Below are positions 48,985 to 60,636 of a DNA stretch of 64,000 nucleotides, one piece after another. A program made the translations under genes and the position numbers. Source of the DNA: Chinchilla lanigera (lineage: Eukaryota; Chordata; Mammalia; Rodentia; Chinchillidae); assembly GCF_000276665.1 (NCBI RefSeq), contig NW_004955473.1:6965477-7029476 (forward strand), written 5' to 3'. Below the pieces are notes generated by a model, which saw only the letters and a list, made by a program, of their open reading frames with translations, did not search any database and was not told the DNA's origin. Within the stretch, counting starts at the first letter, position 1. The number at the start of each line of letters is the position of its first letter.

Positions 48985-49800
48985 AGACACAAAGTCATGA
49001 AATTAAAAGATTTATCACTGAAATCAGGAATAAGGCAAGGATGCCTCCTCTCACCACTCTCTTTGGACATCATACTTGGAGTCTGAGGTAACACAATAAA
49101 TCAAGAATAGAAAATAACAAGTATGAATGTTTTCATGGAATAAATAAAAATGTCCTTATTCAATGGTAACATGACTTTTCTAGGTAGAAAATTCTGAAAG
49201 GATCGACAATAAAAATCTGGGAATAATAAGTGATTATAGCAAGGTTGCAGGATACAAAGTTAATGTGCAAAAATTAATTGTTTCATTATATATAAAAAAC
49301 TAACAAGTAGAACTTGAACTTTAAAAATACTGCCATTTACATTAGCCATCTCTAAAATATTAAGTACTTAGGTATAAATATATCATAATATGTACCAGGT
49401 CCATATGTTAAAAACTATGAGGTTATTTTTAAAGAAATCAAAGAACTAAAGAATGAACAAATATCCCATATTCATAGATAAGAAAAATATTTTCACAATA
49501 TCAGTTATTTTCAATTCAATAAATAAATTGAACAAAATCCCAGTGAAAATCTTACCATGTCAGTATTGAAAAGATCATCTCACCGTTTATCTAGAAAGAC
49601 AAAAGACCCAAAATTACCAACACATTATTGAAGGAGAAGAAAATAGTTTGAAGAATTGTATGAAATGTACTGAAGATTAACGATACAGTCATAGTAAATA
49701 AGACAGTGTGAAATCAATAAAATAATAGAAAAATACAGTACATCAGTAGAACTGAATGGATAGCCCAGAAGTAGGTACATATGAATTTAGCGAACAGAAT
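48985..49800 (+). mobile_element. Old L1 ORF2 fragment, sense
   Basis: 'aatcaggaataaggcaagga' near 49022 is the reverse-transcriptase palm, then 'ttgcaggatacaaagttaat' near 49244 and the thumb to about 49780. It is strongly diverged with no open frame. Confidence 0.7.
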
Positions 49801-49804
49801 TTTT

Positions 49805-50090
49805 GAGTTTATTTTCTGCCAGTTTTGTTTTTTGTTAGAACATGTAGGTAGTGCATAATAATTACATTGCAATAATTACACTCCTTCTGGGGATACATAC
49901 ACATCTTAATAGTTTTCATCCCTTTCCCCTCACCTCATTCCTCCTTTCCTCCATTTCTTTGCCCTCTTCCCTTTTACAAAAGATCTATCTTCCTATTCCC
50001 TATTATCTGTTATTTTCTTTAGTTATCTATTTATATTTTGCATTGCGCATTCTTACATTACAGACATCAGGAAAAGAGTAATTACTGAGA
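49805..50090 (-). mobile_element. L1 3' UTR polypyrimidine type, antisense
   Basis: 'gttagaacatgtaggtagtg', a C/T-rich block at 49920-49975 and 'acaaaagatctatcttccta' as in the copy at 16.8-17.1 kb. The 76-codon frame at 49851-50081 is a product of the pyrimidine tract. Confidence 0.55.
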
Positions 50091-50205
50091 ATGACAAAAA
50101 GAATACACACAATCTCTCCTTAAGTAGTACAAAGATGAATGTAAACAATGGATTTGAAATTAAAATAAGTAAGAATGTACAGGAGAAAAAATAGTGGAAA
50201 GAAAT
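50073..50205 (+). repeat. Direct repeat, copy 1
   Basis: About 130 bases ('aagagtaattactgagaatg' to 'caggagaaaaaatagtgg') recur at 51116-51248 at high similarity. The family is unknown. Confidence 0.85.
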
Positions 50206-51115
50206 GTGTGGGAGATTTTGGACTTTGGGAAAATACTATTAAAAATAGACAAAAGTTGGTATATTACCACTATATCCATCCATCCATCTGGTCTCATATA
50301 ACATCCTTAGTATTCTTCTTATAACAAAGAGCACTTTCATCTTTCAAGTGGCTCAGGACAAAAGTTTAAAAATCATTTTTGAGATCTACCTTTTCTTCAT
50401 AATCTATACACCCTGTCAAATAGCCTCTAAATTCTATGTACATATCTTATACAAAAATCTAACAACTTCATACCACTTTCTTGGCTGTCATCCGTATTTT
50501 GATCACTCATATGTAAATAATTTTTATAGGCTCCTAAGTTGTCCCTCTTCTTTTGCTTTTGATCTCTGCTGGAATTAAGAACAATATTGCTTTTGCTAGA
50601 CTTGAGGGGTTTCTTGGAATATGAGATTGTCACTGCCAAAACGTCAACAATTCTGGATGAACCTGGACACAGTTTCCAACCTCTATTCTCAATTTCAGCA
50701 GGTCGCTCTTCTGTTTAAAACCCTGGTATGATTTTGCTTTGAAGTCAAATTAAAAGTGAAACTTCTCAGAATGTTCTTAAGACCTTCAGTGATTGGGATA
50801 CTGCCACCTCTCTGACATATTTTCCTCTTTATTCATTTTATTTTATCTACACTGGACTCTTGATGTCCCTATACTATGCATTATGGAACTCCAAGTTACA
50901 AAATGAACTGTAGAGCAGATATACAAAAGAAATAAACATGAACTAAGTGTGAGATAGAAACTATATATAAAAAATTCAAAAGTGACTAACAGAAATATGT
51001 TTTTTTGATTTAAAATAAACTTGTATGTAAATAGATTACATTTCCCTACTAAAACATTTAGGCTAACTGAATGAATATAAAATACCCAGTAGTATAGTGC
51101 TTAATGTGCTGGATC
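50206..51115. other. Unassigned DNA between direct repeats
   Basis: No gene or recognised repeat. A second short repeated segment, AGTGATTGGGATAC, lies at about 50790 and again at about 51570. Confidence 0.4.
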
Positions 51116-51248
51116 AGAAAAAGTGATTACCGAGTAAGACAAAAAGAATGCATACACTCTCTACTTAAGGAGTACAAAAGCGAATGTAAACAATGGTTTT
51201 GAAATTAAAATATGTAAGAATCCACAGGAGAAAATCAGTGGAAGTATG
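51116..51248 (+). repeat. Direct repeat, copy 2
   Basis: Matches 50073-50205 over its length (for example 'gaatgtaaacaatgg' in both). The start of a possible third, more diverged copy lies at about 51920-51960. Confidence 0.85.
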
Positions 51249-52000
51249 TGAAACTCATTTTATGAATAACTTTGCAGATAGAATGAAACTTAAGAAATGG
51301 AAACAGTTATGCAATGTTTATGTTTTTGTGTTTTTAATTTGTTTTTATTCTTTTCTCCTTAAAATGAAAAAAATATACAGTGAAAACAAAAATCAAAAGG
51401 TTATGAGTAACTGTAACTCTGCCAGATAAAATACACTTCATATCAAAGGTATAAACATTAATAAAGACTATTGAATGATGAGCAAATTAATTCAACTTGA
51501 GAAAATAGAAATTATAATTATACATACATCCAACACTGTAACACTTTTTTTTGTTCTTTAAGACTTTCAGTGATTGGGATACCCAGAAGAATAAATATTG
51601 TAAATCAATGTATAAAGAAAGAGCAAAATAAAAGAGGGATGGTAGGAATAAGGGAGATAGAACTTTTGGAGATGGGATGGGTATCTGGGAAAGTAAAAGT
51701 GATCAAGATATATATACATATATACATGTATATATGCAAGTGATGTGAATATACATTTTATGTATTGCCAACATACAAATGCAATAAAAATAGTACAATA
51801 AGAGTGGTTTCATCATTGTAATTGCTATATATGACAAAAACGCACTCAGCATCCTAATGCATAAAATAAAGCTAAAACTTCTCTAAGAAGTATTATTGTT
51901 ATATTATTGAGCTGGCTCAGTAAGACACAAGGAATAAATAAATTGCATTTGAATGTAAACAAGCAATGCCAAAGATATCAGTTTGAGAAGAATCATAGCT
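51249..52000. other. Unassigned AT-rich DNA
   Basis: No gene. A purine-rich part at 51590-51700 and a TA-rich run at 51705-51735 look like an L1 3' UTR end but are too diverged to call. Confidence 0.4.
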
Positions 52001-52002
52001 TA

Positions 52003-52146
52003 GTCAGCCATGATTGCACAAACCTTTAATCCCAGCATTCAGGAGGTTGAGGCAGGAGGATCACTAAGAGTTTGAGACTATCTTGGGCTACACTTTGAGT
52101 TCAAGGTCAGCATACATTACACAGTGAAACCCTGTCTCAATAAAAC
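52003..52146 (+). mobile_element. B1 SINE, sense
   Basis: 'aacctttaatcccagcattc', 'aggttgaggcaggaggatca' and 'cacagtgaaaccctgtctc' in order. Flanking 14-bp duplication AGAATCATAGCTTA / AGAATCATAACTTA (one mismatch). The head is damaged. Confidence 0.93.
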
Positions 52147-52159
52147 AGAATCATAACTT

Positions 52160-54095
52160 ATATATAGCAAAATATCCTAAATAACACATAAACACATCCC
52201 TCATACACATCTATAAGAAATAATAAATTCAATAAGGTTTTGAGATAAAAATCAACACAAAAATATATAGGAAGTATTTTATGTACAATAATCAAACTGC
52301 TGAGAAAGAAATCAATCAAGTAGTTCCACTCATAACAGCTATTAAAAATCCTAGAAATATACTTAAATGAATGATGTCTACAGGGAAAATTTTCTAACAA
52401 TTCAAAAATTTTAAGAGGACATAGAAAAAGTGGAAATTCATTACATGTTCATGAATTCAAAGAATTAATATTGTTAAAATGTCTATGTTAGTCAAAATGA
52501 TATACAGAATTAATGTGTTTGGGGCTGGGGATTTAGCTCAGCGGCAAAAGCGCCTGCCTGGCAAGCGCAAGGTCATGAGTTCGGTTCCCGGTACCAGAGA
52601 AAAACCAAAAAAAAAAAAAAAAAAAAAAAAAAATATTAATGTGTTTTATGTCAAATACTAGTAACATTTTTTCACTGAGGTAAAAATTGTGCACTGTTAC
52701 AATTTATATGGAACTACAAAGTCTTTGACTATCAAAGAAAACCCAAGCAAAATGAACAAATTTGGAGGGTTTACAATATTTAACTTTAAAACATAGCAAA
52801 AACTATAGTACCTAAAAAGTATGATACTAACATAAAAACAAACACAAAGAACAATGTATAGAAAGGAGAACCCAGAAGTAACTCCATATATTTACAGAGA
52901 ATTTATTCTGAACAAAGACCGTAAGTTCATATGTTGAAGAAAAAAAATCTCTTCAATAAACAGTACTGAGAAACTGGATACCTACATTCAAATAGAAAAA
53001 AATAGACTCCTGTCATTTACCATATATAAAAACAACTGAAAGTGGATCAAATGTTTAAATATATGACCAAAAGTTATGAAAGAAACAAATAGAAACATAA
53101 GGCAATCTTTCAGGACAGTGGAATAGACCCCAAATTTAAGGAAAAATCAAAAAATGACAAAGGATACTATGTGAAACTAAAAATGTATGCCCATCAAAAC
53201 AAAAAGAAAAAACATTAGTGAAGTGAGGAGATAATCAAAACAATTGGATAAAATATTTGTAATTGATTTACTTAGAAAAGGTTTCGTATTTAGAATATGT
53301 AACAACTTAAAAAAAATCTCAGGAAACATAGGTAAATAACCTGAATATACATTTCTTAAATATGCAGGTGACCAACAAGTATATGAAGACATGCACATGC
53401 AATATCACTAATTATTATGGAAATATGAATCAAAATAAGGATGAAATGACACCTCACCCAAATGGGAATGGTTATGATCACAAGGACAAAAAGAACAATG
53501 CTGAAGAAGCAGAGAACGCGAAATTCTGATAGGCTGCTGATAAAAATGTATATTATTATGGCTATTATAGAAAACAATATGGAATTTAGTCTCCAAACCT
53601 GAACTTGAAATAAATATGCTCCTTCAATTCCACTACTGAGTATATATTAAAATAAATCAAAATGGGCATATCATAGAGATATTTGCACTTATATAATTAT
53701 TGGCACTTACATGATTATTGTAACACTATTCACAAAAGCCAAAATATAGAACCACCTTAAATTCCCATCAAGGGGTAAATGGACAAATAAAATGCAATAA
53801 GCAAAATGGAATATTATTCAGACATAAAAATAAATGAAATTGTCATTTTTTTCATCTTTACCAACAGTAATGGAACCAGAGGTAATTATGTTCAGTAAAA
53901 TATGTAAGGCACCAAAAGTAAAACACCACCACATTTTGCCACTTATGTGTGCATGTGGGAACATTGATCTTACAGTAGCAGAGAGTAGAATGATGATTAC
54001 CCAGATGCTGGGAAGAGTATGGGGGAGAAGAGATGGAGAAAAGGATGAATGGGAGAGAGGTAGCATTATATAAGGGGAATAACATTTTAAATTTA
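52160..54095 (+). mobile_element. Old L1 ORF2 second half and 3' end, sense, split by an ID SINE
   Basis: Follows L1 ORF2 from the thumb (about 52430) through 'atttttggagggtttaca' (52760), the C-terminal region (53350-53620) and the end near 54010 ('cagatgctgggaagagtatg'). Diverged old subfamily with no frame above about 80 codons. The B1 before it and the SINE at 52521 are later insertions. Confidence 0.75.
52521..52634 (+). mobile_element. ID-type SINE, young
   Basis: Full head, GGTACCAGAGAAAAACC tail and poly(A). Perfect 12-bp target duplication ATTAATGTGTTT at 52509-52520 and 52635-52646. Confidence 0.97.
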
Positions 54096-54106
54096 AATGT
54101 AGTTTT

Positions 54107-54194
54107 GGTTTTTTTTTCCAGTACCGGGAATTGAACTCACGACCTCTCGCTTGCCAGGCAGGCGCTGCACCGCTGAGCTAAATCCCTGGCCCCC
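54107..54194 (-). mobile_element. ID-type SINE, older, reverse
   Basis: Short T tract, 'ccagtaccgggaattgaact' and the reversed head ending CTGGCCCC. Several differences from the young consensus and no clean duplication. Confidence 0.88.
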
Positions 54195-54350
54195 TAAAAT
54201 TAGTTTTTAAAAAATTGTTTATACTAGTGCATGTTTGTAGAACATAATGATCATATTCATTGTGGAGACTTGGTATATCTACGTAACACATTTTACTATT
54301 TTCTACATTCCCTTCCTTTCCTCTTCCTTCACCTTCTTCTAATGTGACAT
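54195..54350 (-). mobile_element. L1 3' UTR polypyrimidine type, antisense
   Basis: 'actagtgcatgtttgtagaa', 'catattcattgtggagact' and a C/T-rich block at 54300-54335, as in the copies at 16.8, 45.5 and 49.8 kb. Confidence 0.5.
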
Positions 54351-54389
54351 AGCACAATTGGTTAACTGATTGACAACAATCAATTTTGT

Positions 54390-55085
54390 ATTTCCAAATA
54401 GCATGAAGGTTTGGGAAGCTACATATTTCTCATTTGGGTATATTACTCCAGTTCCTTTACAAAGTGATCCCCCCAAATGGTACTTTTGAGGGGCACTCTG
54501 AAACAAGTTTAGTTTTCTATGCACACTGTTTTTCCAGTTGGACCTCATTAATTATCAAATACAATGGTGTTTGAGGGGTAAGTGGCATATATGGATGATG
54601 TTTGATGCCTTCGACAGGTCTCCCTGAAAAACAGCAGGGCAAGACTTTAGATTTTGGAGCAAATAAATGCCATTTTTTTGTGGTTAAGTACTCTCTATTC
54701 AGAAACAGCTCTTGGTGGGCTGGGGATTTAGCTCAGCGGCAAAGCGCCTGCCTGGCAAGCGCAAGGTCGTGAGTTCGGTTCCCGGTACCAGAGAAAAACC
54801 AAAAAAAAAAAAAAAAAAAAAAAGAAACAGCTCTTGGCCTTCTACTGGGCCTTTATAGAAACTGAAAACTTAACCACAGGTCATGAAGCTTCCATAACAT
54901 ATGTTTGCTATCATGAATATTGCTTGATCCACAGAGACATAATGCAGAGCATATGCTGCATCATTCCACGCTTACATATGCAATCTGCTCCAAGGTGCCC
55001 ATAAAGGCACCAATAAGTTACTTGAAAAAATGGCCCAAAGGCCTATTGTTCTCACGCCTATACAGCCTTCTGTTCTACATTCTGA
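54390..55085 (+). pseudogene. Class I ERV pol remnant, polymerase connection region (left part)
   Basis: Translation in shifting frames reads as the pol part between reverse transcriptase and RNase H: a Phe-Trp-Ser-Lys at 54650-54662, a Tyr-Trp-Ala/Gly-Phe-Ile-Glu-Thr-Glu segment just after the SINE (54843-54870) and a Thr-Gly-His at 54880. Several in-frame stops and frameshifts are present, so it encodes nothing. The ID SINE at 54716-54822 splits it, and an L1-like piece separates it from the right part. The start is uncertain. Confidence 0.65.
54716..54822 (+). mobile_element. ID-type SINE, young
   Basis: Full head, GGTACCAGAGAAAAACC tail and poly(A). Perfect 15-bp target duplication AGAAACAGCTCTTGG at 54701-54715 and 54823-54837. 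Confidence 0.97.
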
Positions 55086-55400
55086 CTCGATATCAATATA
55101 TAACACAACAGCCATTGTTAATTTCCTATCACCTTGTCTGAAATTCTATAGTACTTTTGTGTTATTTTGTGAATGTATGTGTGTTTGTTAATATGTTCTC
55201 ATTCTTTTATCTCTAAATAAAAAAGAAATAGCAAATACATGACAGGAAACAGGGAGAAGCCCTTTCAGAGATGTGAATACGATATAGAGATGGAGGAGGA
55301 AGGGAGGGATTAAAAAGAAGTAAAGTGGATTAAGATGTCCTATGTACTGTACAGGTACCAGTTCTCAATGATAAATGTATTCATGAAAACAATAGTTTAT
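55086..55400 (+). mobile_element. L1-like 3' tail segments inserted in ERV pol
   Basis: 55090-55140 contains ACAACAGCCATTGTTAATTT, nearly the same as the repeat unit in the chimera at about 41050. An A-rich end follows at 55210-55230, and then a second purine-rich L1 3' UTR-like part (55240-55390). The pol sequence on both sides would be nearly continuous without it. No clean duplication was found. Confidence 0.5.
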
Positions 55401-56055
55401 GTGAGTTCCCTACGGCCAGGGAATAGAGGAAGACTTGACGCATGCTGGTATACTGATGCTTACATGAAAGGTATGTGTGACATAAAAGTAGATAGGTGCA
55501 ACACTACAGCTCCTTTTTGAGACGTACATGAAGGAAAATGGTGAAAGAAAATCCCCTCAGTTTATCTAGACCCAGAATTGGGAAGAAGTGTGATTATATA
55601 CTGATTAGTGGACTTTGACCCATGGCTTGGAGAGCTGGTCAGGTACATGAAAGGCACATGGTTAGAAAACTGATGATTAGCATAAATTTCTATGAATGAG
55701 AAAGAAATAAGGAAATAAAAATATCCCATGCAAATTTTTACCAGTTACCTCAGTAGAGAGGGATTTTGACAATTATGTGTATAAGATGACTCAGTTTTTG
55801 AATTCCAGACTCCTGGTCCAGCCATGCATTGCAGTATCCAATGGGCTTATGAACAGTGTGGTCATGTTGAAAGGGATGGAGGTTCTACAGTGTCTCAGAA
55901 GCATCGAATTCCACGTCCCAAGACCCAGTGATTACCGCCACTAGAGAGTTCACAGTCTCTTAGTTGTGGAGACCAACCCTGAGTTCCCAATATGGCATTG
56001 TTCTTACGGTCATCAGCCAACTCCCTAAAGACAGATGGATTAAATCTGATCATTC
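55400..56055 (+). pseudogene. Class I ERV pol remnant, RNase H and integrase zinc-finger region (right part)
   Basis: An RNase H start is visible as Trp-Tyr-Thr-Asp at 55447-55458 (in the 61-codon frame at 55335-55520). At 55830-56040 the sequence reads as the integrase N-terminal part, with a Trp-Ala-Tyr-Glu and a Gly-His (55838-55865) and the later Cys-containing and Pro-x-Tyr-Gly region. The middle of RNase H (about 55520-55800) is poorly preserved. Multiple stops and frameshifts. This is probably the same ERV family as the gag-pro piece at 40 kb, but they share no overlapping region to test that. Confidence 0.65.
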
Positions 56056-56079
56056 CTGTTAGTTACAAGTAGTGTTTTG

Positions 56080-56250
56080 TGTTAAAGTATTCGTGGAATT
56101 CCAGCAGTCTAGGAGGCTGAGGCAGGAAGATCACGTGCATATTCAAGCCCAGACTAAGCAATTCAGTAAGACTGTCTGAAAACATAAAACAAAAAATCTG
56201 GCGATGTGCCACATTCAGAAGGCTCTGGGTTAAATCTTCAGTACTGTAGA
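56080..56250 (+). mobile_element. B1 plus ID-like dimeric SINE (B1-dID type)
   Basis: The first half has 7SL-type signals ('ctaggaggctgaggcaggaa', 'gtaagactgtctgaaaacat'). After an A-rich linker the second half reads 'ctggcgatgtgccacattca' and 'ctctgggttaaatcttcagt' plus ACTGTAG, an ID-like tRNA-derived unit. This is an old, diverged copy. Confidence 0.65.
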
Positions 56251-56257
56251 AGGAGGC

Positions 56258-56285
56258 AAAGCAGGAGGAGGAGGAGGAGGAAGAG
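56258..56285. repeat. (GGA)n microsatellite at the SINE tail
   Basis: About seven GGA units directly after the dimeric SINE. In reverse it gives the serine run of the 118-codon minus-strand frame at 56063-56419, which is not a gene. Confidence 0.85.
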
Positions 56286-56493
56286 CAGGAGAAACGGGGC
56301 TTCATTCTTGAGTGTACACATTCATATTTTGATTTGCCTTCCCTGTATGCACTGTTTCTGCAAAAACTAACATCTATAAACTTATGGAATGCTTTACCCA
56401 CAATTACGGTACACAACATTACATCAGATAAATGATCTCATCTCATAGCAAATCAATTGCACGAATAGGCTAATTTTCATGGAATTCACTGTT

Positions 56494-56659
56494 TTTTCGT
56501 TTTGTTTTGTTGTTTGTCTTTTTGAGACAGGGTCTTGCTATGCAGTTCAGGCTGACCTTGAGCTCACTTTGTAACCCAGGCTGGCCTCGAGCTCGCAATG
56601 ATCCTCCTGCCTCAGCCTCCCGAGAGCTGGGATTACAGGGGTGCGCCACCAAGCCCGGC
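56494..56659 (-). mobile_element. B1 SINE, near full length, reverse
   Basis: 'tttttgagacagggtcttgc', 'aggctggcctcgagctcgca', 'cctcagcctcccgagagctg' and 'ggattacaggggtgcgccac' then AAGCCCGGC. Perfect 9-bp target duplication TTCACTGTT at 56485-56493 and 56660-56668. It has the internal promoter boxes expected of B1 and is relatively young. Confidence 0.97.
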
Positions 56660-56668
56660 TTCACTGTT

Positions 56669-57624
56669 ATGTATCACCCAATTCTCAACATGCTGAAGCA
56701 GCTACCTTGATAGAAAGGTACAAAGATAGGAAGTTTTCAGCAAAAGGCATAGTCCCGATTCCATTGAATTGGAAACTAAGCTTGTCACTAGGCCATTTTG
56801 AACTCTGAATGTTTCTGAATTAAAATATAGAGAAGGGAATTATGGTGTATGCTGGATTTGTCTGTCCTAACAACTAAAATGAAAATGAAATTGGCCTATT
56901 GAAAATGAAGGTAAGAAATCCTACATCTGTAATACAGATTTCTTAGCTTGTTTCTTAATATGAACATACTCTGTGATTAAACTTATTGAAAAAATGTAAA
57001 AACCTAATCCTGCAGGACCATGGCTTTAAAAAAAAAAAGCCTGAGTCACCACACCAATTAAAAAAAATTGCAGAACAAAATAAAGTTCTTTCTCAGGAGA
57101 AGCCAAATACATTATAGGTAGTAAAGAAAGATGTTACGAATACCAGCTCTGACCAAGTATATCTGAGAAATGGAATGGTAATCACAATGACAACTTATTT
57201 ATTTTGTTTTTAATAACATATCTATATAGCAGCATTAAGTGTAGTTACATATATTATTCGCTATGCACAATATATAGTATATGTTTATAGCAATTTATGC
57301 CATATATAGGTTTATACTTGTACTATATATCATTTTTTACTGTCTTATCATGTAGCATAATATGCATTGACTTTATGCCATTGTATTTAAGTGTTACTTA
57401 AATTATATCACAGTATTTTAACTATGGAATATCAAATAAAAGAGTAAACATCATCCAAGAATTTTGCATCCTCATCTGAGCAAAGATTTAAAGAGATTTA
57501 GGTTGTGGGCAGGAGAGTTTTGTCATGTTAGGAAGACATATGATCTTCCTTATTTCCTTTGGTGATTAAGTTATTATTTGAAGAAATTCATAAAAATACT
57601 AAGCTAACAAGGGGTTAATTTATG
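56669..57624. other. Unassigned AT-rich DNA
   Basis: No gene or recognisable repeat. TA-rich near 57210-57340. Confidence 0.4.
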
Positions 57625-58012
57625 ATTGTTAATTTATGCATCTACCTGGGTGGACCAGGGTATCGAGAAATTTTGTCAAACATTATTCTGGATGTTTCCA
57701 GCAGAGAGTTTTGTAAGGGAAAACTATAAATTGATAGAATCTGCATGACTCTGCTTATCCTTCACACCCTCCGTGAGTCTCATCAGATTAGTTGCTGTAC
57801 TGAATAGAATAAAAGACCTGACATCGCATATTTTCTTCCATACAATGACCTTTAGACTTGAGCGAACATTAGATTTTGCTGCATCTCCAGCCTGGTAGTG
57901 TACTCAGGAGATTTTGGTCTTGTTATACTCTATGTTCATTTGAAATATTTCTTTAACATATCTCTCTCTCCCTCTCCCTCTCACTCTCTCTCTTTCTCTT
58001 CCTCCTCTCCAA

Positions 58013-58050
<38 letters not shown>

Positions 58051-58075
58051 TATAACTTTTACTAACTCAGCATTA
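57625..58075 (+). mobile_element. Ancient mammalian repeat, LTR-like, family unassigned
   Basis: Order of blocks: 'accagggtatcgagaaattt', 'gtcaaacattattctggatg', 'aatagaataaaagacctgac', 'tgcatctccagcctggtag', then the CT- and CA-rich end. This is the layout of a widespread mammalian repeat whose 3' end carries CT and AC simple sequence. Confidence 0.5.
57958..58048. repeat. Compound (CT)n-(CA)n microsatellite
   Basis: About 50 bases of CT-rich repeat followed by 17 CA units, expanded from the simple-sequence end of the surrounding ancient repeat. Confidence 0.92.
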
Positions 58076-59834
58076 ATCACTATGAAACAGGAGTCAATTT
58101 ACCTATATATCTGCTCTTTTTAATCACAATAATGTAAATTCTGCAAAAGGAGTGATATTTTCCTTCTTTGTTCTACTAATGTCTTCTAAGTATGGATATT
58201 TATCTGGAACAATTTCTAATTACATAAATATTATTTTGATACATTACTGAATAGTTAAATTGAGGATTCCTTTATTCACTTCCAATACTTTCATTTATTA
58301 CAATCAGTGAAACATGCATTTTAGTATAATTTAAAAATACGAACTAAAAATTGAGAAATCAGCATTCCAAAACATAGTGAAGTTAATTTTATGATTGGAA
58401 AAATTTTGTACTCTTTAAAAAACTAGATTTTAAAAATTTGTTCATGCCTTTTAACAGAATGTAGGTTAATTTGAACAATTTTATGCAAGTGTAGGGTTTA
58501 TACACAAACAAAATAACTCATGTACCCATGAGTTCAAGGGAAAATGTCCTTCACGTGGATCTACTTTGACAAAACTTTTTCAATGATTTAAAATGATTTT
58601 TCCACACCTACACAAGGAAATTAAGTTGATCCATATGAAAGGAGACAGAAAAGAATAAGTCTGTTTTCTGATTTCTCCTTTGCAATGTCTCGATCACGAA
58701 GCCCAAAAGGAAATATTTCTAACATTTGGGCAGCTAAAATACAGAGAACAAGCCCTTCTATAAACTAAGGTGCAATTAATGAATGAAAAAAACAGAAAAC
58801 AGATTTTAGTATATAAAGGATTGGGAGTACACTAACCATGTAGTTATCTTGGATACAAATATTATTTAAAAGTGTTTCTTTTGAATGACAAATAATGAAA
58901 AACAATGAAGTGATTGTTTGTAAGAATATATTATAAAATCTTAAAACTTGTTGAAATACTATTTTCTGAAAATGTATTTTAATTACTAAAATGTGAAATT
59001 GTAATGGGGGAAGATGATTACTTTATAAAGTCTTTTTAAAGTATTGATTGTATTTCTATAATCTCCTTCTGCATGATTTTGTTGTCTTCATGTGACACTT
59101 GCTTTCAATATCATCCCAGAGTGCATGGATGTTTGTTGCATGTGAATGCTCTTTTTTATATAAGAGAGTCTTCTGAATATGACACAATTTGGGATTCTTT
59201 CAGCATTTTGTCTTTTTATCTTTTTAAGAAAAATTCCTCAATTCCATGTGAATTAGCAATTCTAGTGGATTGAATTAGCTACAAGTCAGATAATTTTATA
59301 GAGTTTTGCTACAAGATTCAGAAATGCTCACATTCGTTTAAGAACAAGCACTCAGAAGCAGGATGATTGATTCTTCCTTTCAAACACAACATCTCCTAGG
59401 GTCTGAATTATCATTCTCCCTAAATGGACAGTTTAGTTCAATCAAAAATTATACAGTCCTGCAGAGAGTACCACAAGAGGAAGGTTATAATTAATGATTC
59501 TTGCGTTTCAGTGTTCTGCTTAAATTGTTTAGCATTTTTATTGTAATTATCTGCATTCTTATCCTGTTTTTGAGAAATGCATCCTCAATAACCACTTTAA
59601 TGAAATAATATCACTGATTACCCAATTTTCTCAACTCCAGAAACATAAAAGTACATTATCTGATTTCTACAGTCTTCCATATTTTTAAAATTCTGTGCAG
59701 ATTATAATTTCAAAGATACACCTTTCATTTATTGTAAGGTATATTATATCATTTTTATAGGTCACTCAATCTTTTAGTTAATTCATTATACAGAAGGAAA
59801 TGTGTGGAAAATAGAAATGATTTATGGAGTATAT
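58076..59834. other. Unassigned, repeat-poor DNA
   Basis: No gene or repeat recognised. The 66-codon frame at 59073-59273 has no domain I know. 58430-58800 looks like unique sequence. Confidence 0.4.
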
Positions 59835-59849
59835 TAATTTTCACTTTTT

Positions 59850-59942
59850 TTTTTTTGGTTTTTCTCCGGTACCAGGAACCAAACTCACGACCTTGCACTT
59901 GCCAGGCAGGCGCTTTTGCTGCTGAGCTAAATCCCCAGCCCC
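59850..59942 (-). mobile_element. ID-type SINE, young, reverse
   Basis: Poly(T), GGTTTTTCTCCGGTACCAGG and the reversed head ending AAATCCCCAGCCCC. Perfect 15-bp target duplication TAATTTTCACTTTTT at 59835-59849 and 59943-59957. Confidence 0.97.
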
Positions 59943-59957
59943 TAATTTTCACTTTTT

Positions 59958-60628
59958 GACAAACTGTATTTCCATCATACTAACACAATAGGACAGAAAT
60001 ACTAGTAAAAATAATTGTGTTCATCGAAGAAGATCTGATTACACATGTGTGTAAGTTGCATCTGCTTTATACATGTATATATAAATGCATATAACTTCAA
60101 ATAAGTCTTTTATCTTAATTTTAATAATTTGCTTCAATCAATAATATTTGTTATCAAAAGAATCAAAGAGAAAATTAAAAATATGCAGAAGCAAAAAGAT
60201 ACAAGAAATTAAATTGGAAAAAATTATCTCAGCCATCTGAGATAATCACTCTTTATTGGGTATTTTCTCTAGTTTGTCTTACTTTCTTCCCCCTACCAAT
60301 GACATATTGCTTAAGTAGTTTATATTTTGAATAATTATCTCATGCATACTGAGATTTTTATGTTAATATAGTAAGATGACATTTTATGCCTCTTCCACAG
60401 AGATGTGCTATTAATGATAACAATAATATCTTGATGCATTAATATTGATTTAACTTATCTGCTCTGACACTTTATTGTTTCCTTATGGTTTATTTAAATA
60501 AACAAGGCTGTGACAGATATGTTGGCAGAGTTGAAATATTTACTATGATATGTAGCTCCTTAATTTAGACCATGGCTTTAGCTCATTTAGAATATATTCA
60601 AACATAAAATGTGAAGTAAACATATGTT
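59958..60628. other. Unassigned AT-rich DNA
   Basis: No gene or recognisable repeat. Confidence 0.4.
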
Positions 60629-60636
60629 TAAAATAC

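Noticed and set aside
56063..56419. 118-codon minus-strand frame with a serine run
   Set aside because: The serine run is a GGA microsatellite in reverse, and the rest overlaps a dimeric SINE.
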